The notes under the pieces: generated by a model | Told to the model about the DNA's origin: nothing | Database searches by the model: none | Seen by the model: only the letters and a program-made list of their open reading frames with translations | Part shown: piece by piece, positions 1 to 7,704 of the stretch | How the letters are laid out: every line of letters starts with the position of its first letter | Position numbering within the stretch: position 1 is the first letter of the stretch | Position numbers and translations under genes: made by a program | Source of the DNA: DATDCY01 sp964513745 | GTDB taxonomy: Bacteria; JAUVQV01; DATDCY01 | Direction of reading: 5' to 3' | DNA length: 33,373 nt | Assembly (NCBI GenBank): GCA_964513745.1 | Contig: CAZEOK010000024.1 | Span: 1 to 33,373, forward strand

Positions 1-12
1 TCGAACAGTCAC

Positions 13-582
13 ATGAAACTGAAAAACTCCATGGAGCAGGCCGTCCGGACGCACCTCAACCGGCTTCGCGACCAGTCGCCGTCGGGTGATGAAACCTGTT
101 GGTGCCCGCTCTGCCGGGCCGACATGTTGGCGCTCGCGCTCTCGTCGATCCCCCCTCGCTACGCCACACGCCGCCCCGGGAGCGCCGAAACCGACGCGCA
201 TGATGCGACCGCCATCGACGAAGCGATCGACGGCGCCAGCAAGCAGGTGGCGCGCTTCCCCAAGCATCAGAAAGGGGCCGCCGTGACGGCGGAGGAACCA
301 GTCTGGGTGGTGAATTTTCCGCTCGAGGAAGGGTTCCGGGCCGTCGACGAGATCCTGCGCAGGCACGACGGGGCCTGCGACTGCTGGAACTGCCGCTGCG
401 ACATGGTGGCGTTCGCCCTGAATCGCTACCCGGCCCGCTACGGCGTGGAGCACGAGGGACGAACCAACCTTTTCGAGAAAGACCGCGAGAAGATGCGCAG
501 CGAGCTCGCGGCCTTCCTCGAGCTTGCCGTCCGGGTCGTCACGACGGTTCCGCGTCACGAAATGTCTTTCGGGACAGCCTGA
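13..582 (+). CDS. Tandem ComFB-like domain protein
   Basis: The 189-residue protein carries the same short module twice. Residues 29-52 hold CWCPLCRADMLALAL followed by PPRY, and residues 122-143 hold CDCWNCRCDMVAFALN followed by PARY. This Cys-x-Cys-x2-Cys-x2-D-x2-A-x-ALN-x-x-P-x-RY pattern is the hallmark of late-competence ComFB proteins, which are normally about 90-100 residues with one module; here the gene looks like an internal duplication joined by an acidic, Ala-rich linker (about 55-95). ComFB-family proteins are reported to bind metal through the cysteines, and some bind cyclic dinucleotides; whether this one does is inference. No competence genes are adjacent. The ATG is 13 bases into the window, so its ribosome site cannot be judged. 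The function is unknown beyond the family label. Confidence 0.8.
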   Translation: MKLKNSMEQAVRTHLNRLRDQSPSGDETCWCPLCRADMLALALSSIPPRYATRRPGSAETDAHDATAIDEAIDGASKQVARFPKHQKGAAVTAEEPVWVVNFPLEEGFRAVDEILRRHDGACDCWNCRCDMVAFALNRYPARYGVEHEGRTNLFEKDREKMRSELAAFLELAVRVVTTVPRHEMSFGTA

Positions 583-631
583 GGCTTCATCCCGGATTGC
601 CGCCGATCCGCGCATCGCGGACAATGACGGC

Positions 632-1318
632 ATGACTCCCATCGAGACCCGCTCCCGACACGTTCCCACCGGGGCGAACCCCGGCACCCACTACGAGCTG
701 TTCGCCGGACTGCGCGACGGCAGTGCAGCGTATCTGATCACCGGCGCGACCGCGCTCGCCCTCCACGGCGTGCCGCGCCTGACACCCGACATCGACCTTC
801 TCGTCGACCCCTGCCCCGCCAATCTCGAACGCCTGGAGCGCCTGCTTGCCGGGTGGGGGTACGGCGAGCCCGCGCCACCGGTTGCGGCAGCCGGGGGCGT
901 GGCGGTGCGCAGATTTCGTCATTCACAGTCGGCACTGAGCGAGATCGACATCGTCCTTGTTTCGCCTGAAACATTCGCGCGCCTGCGGGCCGGGGCGGCA
1001 GTCGCCAACCTCGTCGACGTCGGGATTCCCATCGTCGGTGCGGCTGACCTGCTCGCGCTCAAGGGGCAAAGCGCCTGCGCCACCGACCGGGAGGACGCCA
1101 ACGGACTCGAGACGCTCTTCTCGATCCAGACGGGGGAAGCCGGGAGCGACGAGGACACCCGGCGCGAGCAGATTCGCAAGTTCTCGCGCTGGTCGATCGC
1201 GGCCCGCCTCGACTGGCTCCTCGCCGCGGCGCGGCTCGCGCACGGCCTGTCGCCGGAGGCGCGGCCGATGACCAGGGGGCTCGTCCGCCGCCGCCCCTGG
1301 ACGGAAAGGCGGGGCTAG
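632..1318 (+). CDS. Nucleotidyltransferase-fold protein (AbiEii/MNT/DUF6036-like)
   Basis: The 228-residue protein shows the nucleotidyltransferase core: YLITGATALALHG (residues 34-46), then RLTPDIDLLVD with the metal-binding D-x-D at 53-55, a later SEIDIVL strand and a downstream LLALKGQSA...RED segment typical of AbiEii/MNT-like stand-alone nucleotidyltransferases. Families of this type act as toxins or as antitoxin-like modifiers, or have unknown roles. I see no partner antitoxin (AbiEi or HEPN) next to it, so a toxin-antitoxin role is not supported. I chose the ATG at 632 because the residues before it in the longer frame (from 524) look like an out-of-frame reading of the ComFB-like gene end. 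The stop TAG overlaps the stop of the convergent gene in the palindrome CTAG. Confidence 0.72.
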   Translation: MTPIETRSRHVPTGANPGTHYELFAGLRDGSAAYLITGATALALHGVPRLTPDIDLLVDPCPANLERLERLLAGWGYGEPAPPVAAAGGVAVRRFRHSQSALSEIDIVLVSPETFARLRAGAAVANLVDVGIPIVGAADLLALKGQSACATDREDANGLETLFSIQTGEAGSDEDTRREQIRKFSRWSIAARLDWLLAAARLAHGLSPEARPMTRGLVRRRPWTERRG

Positions 1319-2730
1319 GCCCAGTCGAGCAGGCGGCGCTCGCCGTCGAGCGCGCGGATCGCCGTCACGTCCTGGCTGACCTCGAGACACCCCCGATACC
1401 TGCCGTCCGGATCGCGCATCGCGAAGTAGCGGATATGCAGGAACTTCCCGCGCATCCGGATCCAGAACTCCGCGGTGTCCTTCGTCCCCGCCTTGAACTC
1501 CGCGAGAATGCGCTCCACCGTCGCTACGCTCTTGGGCGGGTGGCAGTTCTGCACGCGCCGCCCGATCACTCCCGGCGAGCGCGGAAAGATGCGCTCGGGA
1601 GTTGCCGAGTAGTACAGGACCTCGTCGTTCTCGTTGACGAAGGAGAGATCCACCGGCAGGTGCGTGAGCATCAGGTTGATCTGATCGGCGGTCAGCGAAC
1701 CGGTATCGAGGCTGATGCTGCCGGCGTGGCGCGCCAGGTATTCCGCAGGCGCCCCGGTGCTCGTCGGCCCCCAGGGCTGCTCGGGCGCCAGACCCCAGGC
1801 AAAGCCGATCTCGCCCTCGCCCGCCACGACCTTCCCCCAGTCCTCTTCGGTGAGCAGCTCGAGGGCCATCGGGAAGAGGATGTGCTCCTCCTTGTAGACC
1901 ATATCGCGCACCTGGGTCGCGAGGAACTTCAGGCGCTCCGCGGTGATCGTGCCGTCAGCAACGGCGGCGCGCGCGTCCTTGAGCAGGATCCGGATGTCGT
2001 CGTGGACCGCCCACATCACCTTGCTCGGCCCCGAGACGCCCTTGACCTCGAGCACCGGAAAGAGCTGGTTCTCCTTGCGCAGGTAGTGGGTGTCGATGCC
2101 GGCGAGGCGCTCCAGCGCTGCGGCGGCGCGGCCGGCTTCGGCCTTCGGGTCGGCGATAGCCTCCATCTCGGCGACAATCCGCTCCGCCTCGCGGTTCTCG
2201 CGCATCAGCGTATGCACCGGGTGCCCCGCCGGCAGCCCGGGGACGACCTTCTGATCGAGCGATTCCTTGAAGACCTCGACGTGGACCGAGCAGAGCCGCT
2301 TGACCTCGGTCTCGGGGAGCCCCTCCTTGATCAACGTCTGCTCCATCTTCCCGATTTCCCACGGGGCGACATCCTTGATCAGCTCGCGAAAGCGCTCTTT
2401 GGCCGCGCCCACATCCTCGTTCGCGTGCAGATCCTTGATGATCCCCTTGAGCGTCTCCTCGCGCGACGCCGCCGGCTGCCCCTCGCCCTGCACGCCGGGG
2501 CGCGTGCCGGTGCGCCGCTCGATCTCCCCGGCAAGAGCCGCAAGAAGGTCCGGGAGCTTTGACCCGCCCATGACGGCGGCCTTCGACAGGGTCGCAAACC
2601 GCCCGACCGTCTTCCACATCAACGGGTTGTCGAGGGCCTTGAAGTGGGCGTTGAAGCCGATCAGGTACTCCTTCATGAACGGGTACGCCGCGAGAAAATC
2701 CTTCAGTTTCGTATCAGGTCCGAGCACCAT
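1315..2730 (-). CDS. DUF438 / hemerythrin-like / PAS sensor protein
   Basis: 471 residues. The N-terminus (1-70) resembles the DUF1858/ScdA-type helical domain (LKDFLAAYPFMKEYL). Residues about 90-160 match DUF438 (GIIKDLHANEDV, LIKEGLPETEVKRLCSVHVEVF). Residues 165-300 form a hemerythrin-type four-helix domain with candidate iron ligands in HTLMREN, HYLRKENQLFP, VHDDIR and KEEHILFP. Residues about 340-471 look like a PAS domain (YYSATPERIFPR, RMRGKFLHIRYFAMRDPDG). Members of this architecture are common in anaerobes and are thought to sense or bind oxygen, NO or redox state; no output domain is visible. A strong ribosome site (GGAGGAG) lies about 8 bases before the ATG. The gene is convergent with the nucleotidyltransferase and shares four bases of stop region with it. 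Confidence 0.88.
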   Translation of the reverse strand: MVLGPDTKLKDFLAAYPFMKEYLIGFNAHFKALDNPLMWKTVGRFATLSKAAVMGGSKLPDLLAALAGEIERRTGTRPGVQGEGQPAASREETLKGIIKDLHANEDVGAAKERFRELIKDVAPWEIGKMEQTLIKEGLPETEVKRLCSVHVEVFKESLDQKVVPGLPAGHPVHTLMRENREAERIVAEMEAIADPKAEAGRAAAALERLAGIDTHYLRKENQLFPVLEVKGVSGPSKVMWAVHDDIRILLKDARAAVADGTITAERLKFLATQVRDMVYKEEHILFPMALELLTEEDWGKVVAGEGEIGFAWGLAPEQPWGPTSTGAPAEYLARHAGSISLDTGSLTADQINLMLTHLPVDLSFVNENDEVLYYSATPERIFPRSPGVIGRRVQNCHPPKSVATVERILAEFKAGTKDTAEFWIRMRGKFLHIRYFAMRDPDGRYRGCLEVSQDVTAIRALDGERRLLDWA

Positions 2731-2776
2731 GGGGTCTCCTCCTCTGCGTGGTGTATCGCAATTTTACGGGCAACTT

Positions 2777-2812
2777 CGTTCCCGTGCGGACTGCGGGGTC
2801 CTGTCGCTGCGC
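2777..2812 (-). repeat. Dispersed GC-rich intergenic repeat, copy A
   Basis: Read on the minus strand, this contains CAGGACCCCGCAG followed by CCGCACGGGAACG, matching copies at 8844, 10642 and 14791. It sits about 50-80 bases upstream of the DUF438 gene and in the same direction as it. Similar GC-rich sequence continues to about 2860 on the plus coordinate, so the element may be longer here. Confidence 0.7.
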
Positions 2813-2996
2813 ACCCCCGTCGGCGCTCGCGAGGCGCTGCGCGTCCCCCCAGGCGTCAAATTCCTTCGTGGCAACCTGTCTGTGGTTGTCGAGCACTCTG
2901 TGAAATTCCTCGTTCCGCAGATCATGAGTGCCAGAATAGGTGACCGGCGCCTGCTGCGCATTGACGCAGATCAATCCCGAGCATACCATCCCCCGC

Positions 2997-4307
2997 GTGA
3001 AAAAGTCCGTCGTCGCCGTCCTGCGCACCTCGCCCGCCACCGTTCTCGGGGACTACCACCGCCTGATGAACCTCGCGGGCTACCGGGACGTGATCGCGAA
3101 AGACGCCGACACCGCGCTCAAGGTCAACATCAGCTGGCACTTCTTCTACCCGGGGAGCTCGACCACGCCCTGGCAGCTCGACGGCGTGATCCGCGCGATG
3201 AAGCGCGACGGCTTTGACCCGGCGCTGATCCACGCCTGCCACAACCGCACGGTGGTCATCGACGCGCACCTCGGGGAGCGCGAAAACAAGCAGCTGCCGG
3301 TGGTCGAGAACCACGGGCTGCGCAACGTCCACCTCTACGAGGGAGACGAGGCGTGGGTCAACGTGCGCGACGCCGTCGGGGACCTCGCCGACCGCTTCCT
3401 GTGCCTCAACCAGGTCTATCCGCAGGGCTTCATGATCCCGAAGCGCTTCATCGGCGAAAATATCATCCACCTGCCGACGATCAAGACGCACGTTTTCACG
3501 ACGACGACCGGCGCGATGAAGAACGCCTTCGGCGGCCTGCTCAACGAGCGGCGCCACTGGACGCACCCGGTGATCCACGAGACGCTCGTCGACCTGCTGA
3601 TGATCCAGAAGCGGATCCACCGCGGCGTCTTCGCGGTGATGGACGGCACCTTCGCCGGCGACGGCCCCGGGCCGCGCTGCATGCTGCCCCACGTCAAGAA
3701 CGTGCTGCTGGCCTCGGCCGACCAGGTCGCGATCGACGCCGTGGCCGCGAAGCTGATGGGTTTCGACCCGCTGCGCGACCTGAAGTTCGTCCGCCTCGCC
3801 CATGACCTCGGGCTCGGCTGCGGCGACCCGCGCGACATCGAGATCGTCGGCGACCTCGACGCCGCGCGGGAGAACTGGAACTTCGTCGGTCCCTTCAAGA
3901 AGATGACCTTCGCCAGCAGCATGCAGCACAAGATCTACTGGGGGCCGCTGAAAAAGCCGATCGAGTGGTCGCTCAAGACGTTTCTCGCCCCCTGGGCCTA
4001 CGCCGCGAGCGTGCTCTACCACGACTCGTTCTGGTACCCGACGCACCAGAGGCGCGTGCACGACATCCTGTACAGCGACTGGGGACGGCTCTTCCACCAC
4101 TGGGCCGAGAAGCAGCTGCCGCCGGACGATCTGACCACCGCCGGCTGGGCCGACCCGGGGCCGGACCCCGCCGAGCTGCGGCCCGAGGGGATGCGCCTGT
4201 TCCGCCAGTCGCTCGGTATTCTCGGCACCTGCATGCGCGAGGCACCGGAGTTCTCGGCGCGGCGCCGGCGCGCGGCGGCGGCGGCGGCGGCGGCGGCGCG
4301 GCACTGA
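2997..4307 (+). CDS. DUF362 domain-containing protein
   Basis: 436 residues from the GTG at 2997. The body has the DUF362 (COG2006) pattern: an early VKVNISWH-like strand, then IIHLPTIKTHVFTTTTGAMK, NAFGG, a histidine-rich HWTHPVIHETLVDL stretch, VMDGTFAGDGPGP, and ADQVAIDAVAAKLMGFDP. DUF362 proteins are widespread and biochemically uncharacterised; many carry Fe-S ferredoxin domains, but none is visible here. The C-terminus ends in an arginine run followed by about ten alanines encoded by a GGC/GCG trinucleotide run. The start is uncertain: a GTG at 2940 is also in frame, but neither has a clear ribosome site, and I prefer 2997 because it gives a family-like MKKSVVAVLRT opening. The gene lies 24 bases before the MMPL transporter gene and probably shares its transcript. 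Confidence 0.82.
   Translation: MKKSVVAVLRTSPATVLGDYHRLMNLAGYRDVIAKDADTALKVNISWHFFYPGSSTTPWQLDGVIRAMKRDGFDPALIHACHNRTVVIDAHLGERENKQLPVVENHGLRNVHLYEGDEAWVNVRDAVGDLADRFLCLNQVYPQGFMIPKRFIGENIIHLPTIKTHVFTTTTGAMKNAFGGLLNERRHWTHPVIHETLVDLLMIQKRIHRGVFAVMDGTFAGDGPGPRCMLPHVKNVLLASADQVAIDAVAAKLMGFDPLRDLKFVRLAHDLGLGCGDPRDIEIVGDLDAARENWNFVGPFKKMTFASSMQHKIYWGPLKKPIEWSLKTFLAPWAYAASVLYHDSFWYPTHQRRVHDILYSDWGRLFHHWAEKQLPPDDLTTAGWADPGPDPAELRPEGMRLFRQSLGILGTCMREAPEFSARRRRAAAAAAAAARH
4273..4297 (+). repeat. (CGG)n trinucleotide run in coding sequence
   Basis: About eight uninterrupted CGG/GGC units encode the poly-alanine tail of the DUF362 protein, just before its stop. Such runs can change length by slippage. 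Changes of whole units would only alter the alanine count, whereas a sequencing or slippage shift out of frame would alter the last few residues. Confidence 0.8.
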
Positions 4308-4331
4308 AACCCCTCGACCACCGGAGTTCCC

Positions 4332-6863
4332 ATGCGTGACGCCTCACCCGTCCTTCGGATCGTCAGGACCGTCACCCGCCTCTCGGCGACGCACCCGCGC
4401 CTCGTGTTGCTGCTGACCGCGCTGGTGATCGTCGCGAGCTGGGGGTACGCGAGCGGACTGCGGCTCGAGACCGACTTTCTGAACCTGCTGCCGAGCAAGA
4501 GCGACGCCGCCCGGCGGTTCCGCGCCGCGGTCGACCGGCGCCGCGGCTCGGCCTCGACGGTGTTCGTGATGATCGAGTCCGGCGACCAGGCCCTGAACCG
4601 CCGGTTCATCGACGCCATCGAGCCCGAGGTGCGCGCGCTGCCGAAGGATCTGGTCGGCAGCGTCGAGCACGGGCCGGGCGAGTCGCGCGCCTATTTCGAG
4701 CGCAACCGCTGGCTCTTCGCGAGCGAACCCACCCTCGAGCGCATCGCCTGCGAGCTCGAGCAGGCGCGGGCCAGCGCCAGCCCCGGTTACCTCGACCTCG
4801 GCAATCCCTGCGAAGACCTCGGCGACCCGCCGCCTGCCGACGCCGCGCCCGGCGAGGCCGGAGCGGATGGGGAGAAGCACAGCGCCCTCAGGGATTTCCA
4901 GGCCCGGGCCGACGCCGCCTATCGCAAGCACGACCAGTTCCCCAACGGCTATTTCCACAGCGAGGACGGCCGCACCTGGCTGCTGCTGGTGCGTTCGCCG
5001 AGCCAGGGCTTCGGCGACCAGGCCGGCGAGCGGCTGATGACCGAGATCGAGCGGATCAGCACGCAGGTCGGTCGCAGACTGGGCGTTGCGTCCGCGGCCG
5101 TTGGCTTCTCCGGCGACATCCCGTCCGCGCTCGCCGACGTGCAGTCGCTGCGCGACGACATCTCCATCGTCTCCGCCGCGGCGATCCTGCTCATCTTCGG
5201 CACGATCGTCGTCTTCTTCCGCTCGCCCCTGGCATTGCTGCACATCGGCCTCGCCGTGTTCGCCGGGTCGGGAATCGCCTTCGCGATGGCAATGGCCGCC
5301 TACGGCCACCTGAACAACGCCACGGGCTTTCTCGGCTCGATCATCTTCGGCAACGGCATCAACTACGGCATCGTCTATCTTGCCCGGTACCGGGAGCGGC
5401 GCGGGCTCGGCGACGGCGTGGGGGCAGCGCTCGAGGACGCCGCCGTCACCTGCTTCACCTCCACCTGGCTGGCCTCGCTGGCAACGAGCGGCGCCTACGT
5501 GGCGCTGATGATCACCAGCTTCCGCGGCTTCAGCGAGTTCGGCCTGATCGGCGGGGTCGGCATGCTCTGCTGCTGGCTGGCGACCTTTCTCGTGGTTCCC
5601 GCCAGCATCGCCGCGCTCGAGCGGCTGCGCGGCACCGCAGTCGACCGGCAACCACGGCCGCTGCGGACGCCGTTCTCGCAGGCCGTCGCCACGGTGGCGT
5701 GCACCCGCCCCGGTCTGGTGCTCGCCCTGACCGCGATCCTGTGCATCGTGAGCGCCCTCCCGCTGGCCCGCTATCTCGCCGATCCCTGGGAGTACGACTT
5801 CAGCAAGCTGCGCAGCAAATCGAGCGAGGAGCGCGGCGCCGGGGCACTGAGCAAGCGCGCCGACGAGGTCTTCAAGACCCGCGGCTCGCCCCAGCTCATG
5901 CTCGCCGACGACATCGGAGAAGTCCTCGGCCTCGCCGCCCAGGTGCGCGCCGCGGACGCCAGGCGCACCGGTGGGACTTTCGTCGAGCGCGTCGAGACCG
6001 TGTACGACATGCTCGGCGGCGCGCCGGACGAGGTCCGGCGCAAGCTGGAGTTGCTCGGCCAGATCCGCACGCACATCGACCACCTGCTGCCGCGCCTGGA
6101 CGAGGAGGAGACCGCCATCGCGAAAAAATGGCGGCCGCCCGAGTATCTTCGACCGCTGGCGCTCGAGGACCTGCCGGCGCTGGTGCGCGAGCGCTTCACC
6201 GAGAAGGACGGGCGGCTCGGGACCTCGCTGTTCGTCTACCTCTCCCCCGCGGTCTCCCAGAGCCGCGGCCAGAACCTGCTCAAGATCTCGGACGTGCTCG
6301 CCGACGTGCGCCTGCCGGACGGGCGGGAAACGCCGAACGCGGCGCGCGCCACGGTCTTCGCCGAGATGATCCGCTCGATGCGCCAGGATGCGCCGCGTGC
6401 GACCCTGGCGGCGCTGCTGATCGTGTCCGTGGTCTGCCTGCTCGTCGAGCGCAGTCTCGTGCCGGTGGCCACGATCCTCGGGTCGCTCATCTGCGGCGTG
6501 CTCTGGACCGTCGGCGGCGCCGCCTGGCTCGACGTGCGCCTGAACTTCCTGAACTTCGTCGCCCTGCCCCTGACCTTCGGCATCGGCGTCGAGTACGCCG
6601 TGAATCTCTACGACCGGATCCGCGCCGGCGGCGGCGACGTCGCCGCCGGAGTGAGCTCGGTGGGCGGGGCGGTGATGGCCTGCAGCCTGACGACCATCTT
6701 CGGCTACGGCGCGCTGCTCTTCGCCGACAACCAGGCGCTGCGCTCCTTCGGGCGCTACGCGATCGCCGGGGAGTTCGCGTGCATCACCACGGCGCTTTTC
6801 GTGATGCCCGCAGCGCTCGTGATGGCGCAGCGACGCCGCGACGAACCAAACCCTCAGGGTTAA
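4332..6863 (+). CDS. MMPL/RND-superfamily transporter (HpnN-like size class)
   Basis: 843 residues with the two-fold RND arrangement: TM1 at about 22-41, a periplasmic loop (about 45-270), TM2-6 (about 275-435), then a second TM at about 460-480, a second loop and a final TM cluster (about 688-835). The segments GIAFAMAMAAYG, FGNGINYGIVYLARYRERR and FGIGVEYAVNLYDR correspond to the TM4-type motif, but the usual G-x-D-Y aspartate is replaced by Asn (NGINYG) and Glu (GVEYA). Such proteins export lipids or hopanoids, or act in envelope biogenesis; the substrate here is unknown and no hopanoid genes are visible. GGAG lies six bases before the ATG. It follows the DUF362 gene by 24 bases and precedes the NTF2/thioredoxin-like gene by 12, suggesting one operon. 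Confidence 0.85.
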   Translation: MRDASPVLRIVRTVTRLSATHPRLVLLLTALVIVASWGYASGLRLETDFLNLLPSKSDAARRFRAAVDRRRGSASTVFVMIESGDQALNRRFIDAIEPEVRALPKDLVGSVEHGPGESRAYFERNRWLFASEPTLERIACELEQARASASPGYLDLGNPCEDLGDPPPADAAPGEAGADGEKHSALRDFQARADAAYRKHDQFPNGYFHSEDGRTWLLLVRSPSQGFGDQAGERLMTEIERISTQVGRRLGVASAAVGFSGDIPSALADVQSLRDDISIVSAAAILLIFGTIVVFFRSPLALLHIGLAVFAGSGIAFAMAMAAYGHLNNATGFLGSIIFGNGINYGIVYLARYRERRGLGDGVGAALEDAAVTCFTSTWLASLATSGAYVALMITSFRGFSEFGLIGGVGMLCCWLATFLVVPASIAALERLRGTAVDRQPRPLRTPFSQAVATVACTRPGLVLALTAILCIVSALPLARYLADPWEYDFSKLRSKSSEERGAGALSKRADEVFKTRGSPQLMLADDIGEVLGLAAQVRAADARRTGGTFVERVETVYDMLGGAPDEVRRKLELLGQIRTHIDHLLPRLDEEETAIAKKWRPPEYLRPLALEDLPALVRERFTEKDGRLGTSLFVYLSPAVSQSRGQNLLKISDVLADVRLPDGRETPNAARATVFAEMIRSMRQDAPRATLAALLIVSVVCLLVERSLVPVATILGSLICGVLWTVGGAAWLDVRLNFLNFVALPLTFGIGVEYAVNLYDRIRAGGGDVAAGVSSVGGAVMACSLTTIFGYGALLFADNQALRSFGRYAIAGEFACITTALFVMPAALVMAQRRRDEPNPQG

Positions 6864-6875
6864 AAGGAGATCGAC

Positions 6876-7679
6876 ATGAGCTACGTGCCCACCCCAGCCG
6901 AGAATTCCTGGGCCGCAGCCTCGACCGAGGCCGCAAAGGCCGGGCTTCTCGTCCCGCTCGCGGCCGCCTTCAACCGCCTGGACACCAGGATTCTCGCGCC
7001 ATCCCTGGCTGAAGGCTGCGTCTACGAGTCGCAGTCGGCGCTCGAGGGAGTGCGCGGCAAGGAGGAGGTTCTGCGCTACCTCGGCGAGAAGTTCGAGGCG
7101 CTGCGCGCGGCCGGTGCCGGGAATCTCACGACCGCGGAGCTCTCGGCGGCGCCGGGCGGCCAGCCCTGCGTCCTGCTGCGACAGCGCTCGAGCGGCTTCG
7201 GGCGCCCCGGCCTCGGCTCCATCGCGGGCTTCTTCCGTGTCATGCCTGCCGGCGCGAGCCGCATCGGGCGCTTGATGCTCGTGACATCGGTGCCGCCCCC
7301 CGCCCAGTGCCGCGGCACCGGACTTTTCCCCGGCCTCACGGATGAGCAGGTGCAAAGCGCGCGTGATTTCGCGGGCGGACGCATCCCGCTGAGCCGGGAG
7401 GTCACCTTCACGCTTTTTGCCATCCAGCGGGTGCTCGCCTGCGACGAGATGGTGCGCAACCTGCGCGATCTCGTGGCCGGATACGCCCCGGCGAGGCTGC
7501 GCCTGGTCACCCCGAAGAACCGCGAGGCCTGCATCGAGCACGGCGTGACCGGCTTCCCGACGCTGCTCATCCTCTGGCGCGGCACGACCGTGCGCACCCT
7601 CGATGGCTTCCACACGAACGAGCAGGTACGTGAAGCCCTCGCCGACCTCTTCGAATCCCCGCCCACGCCGCCGCGATAA
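6876..7679 (+). CDS. NTF2-like / thioredoxin-like fusion protein
   Basis: 267 residues with no signal peptide. Residues about 22-140 read as an NTF2/SnoaL-like cone (LAAAFNRLDTRILAPSLAEG, ALEGVRGKEEVLRYLGEKFEAL). Residues about 172-260 read as a thioredoxin fold: VTFTLFAIQRVLACDEMVRN, a strand LRLVTPK, then the cis-proline segment GVTGFPTLLILWRGTTVRTL and a final helix. The CxxC redox motif is absent; only Cys189 lies near the expected place, so classical dithiol chemistry is unlikely. AAAGGAG sits eight bases before the ATG. Its position as last gene of the DUF362-MMPL cluster suggests a shared role, but I do not recognise the function. The domain calls rest on pattern recognition alone. Confidence 0.65.
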   Translation: MSYVPTPAENSWAAASTEAAKAGLLVPLAAAFNRLDTRILAPSLAEGCVYESQSALEGVRGKEEVLRYLGEKFEALRAAGAGNLTTAELSAAPGGQPCVLLRQRSSGFGRPGLGSIAGFFRVMPAGASRIGRLMLVTSVPPPAQCRGTGLFPGLTDEQVQSARDFAGGRIPLSREVTFTLFAIQRVLACDEMVRNLRDLVAGYAPARLRLVTPKNREACIEHGVTGFPTLLILWRGTTVRTLDGFHTNEQVREALADLFESPPTPPR

Positions 7680-7704
7680 CGGCACCGCCACCGATGGGCC
7701 CTTT

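Noticed and set aside
632..1318. Toxin-antitoxin reading of the nucleotidyltransferase
   Set aside because: No AbiEi-like or HEPN partner is adjacent; the neighbouring genes are unrelated.
2922..4304. 460-codon minus-strand open frame
   Set aside because: Antisense to the DUF362 gene. It begins with an Arg run produced by the CGG repeat.
4344..7691. Very long open frame on the minus strand
   Set aside because: It is antisense to the MMPL and NTF2/Trx genes. The composition is Arg/Ala/Glu/Gly-rich with no family motifs, an effect of high GC codon bias.
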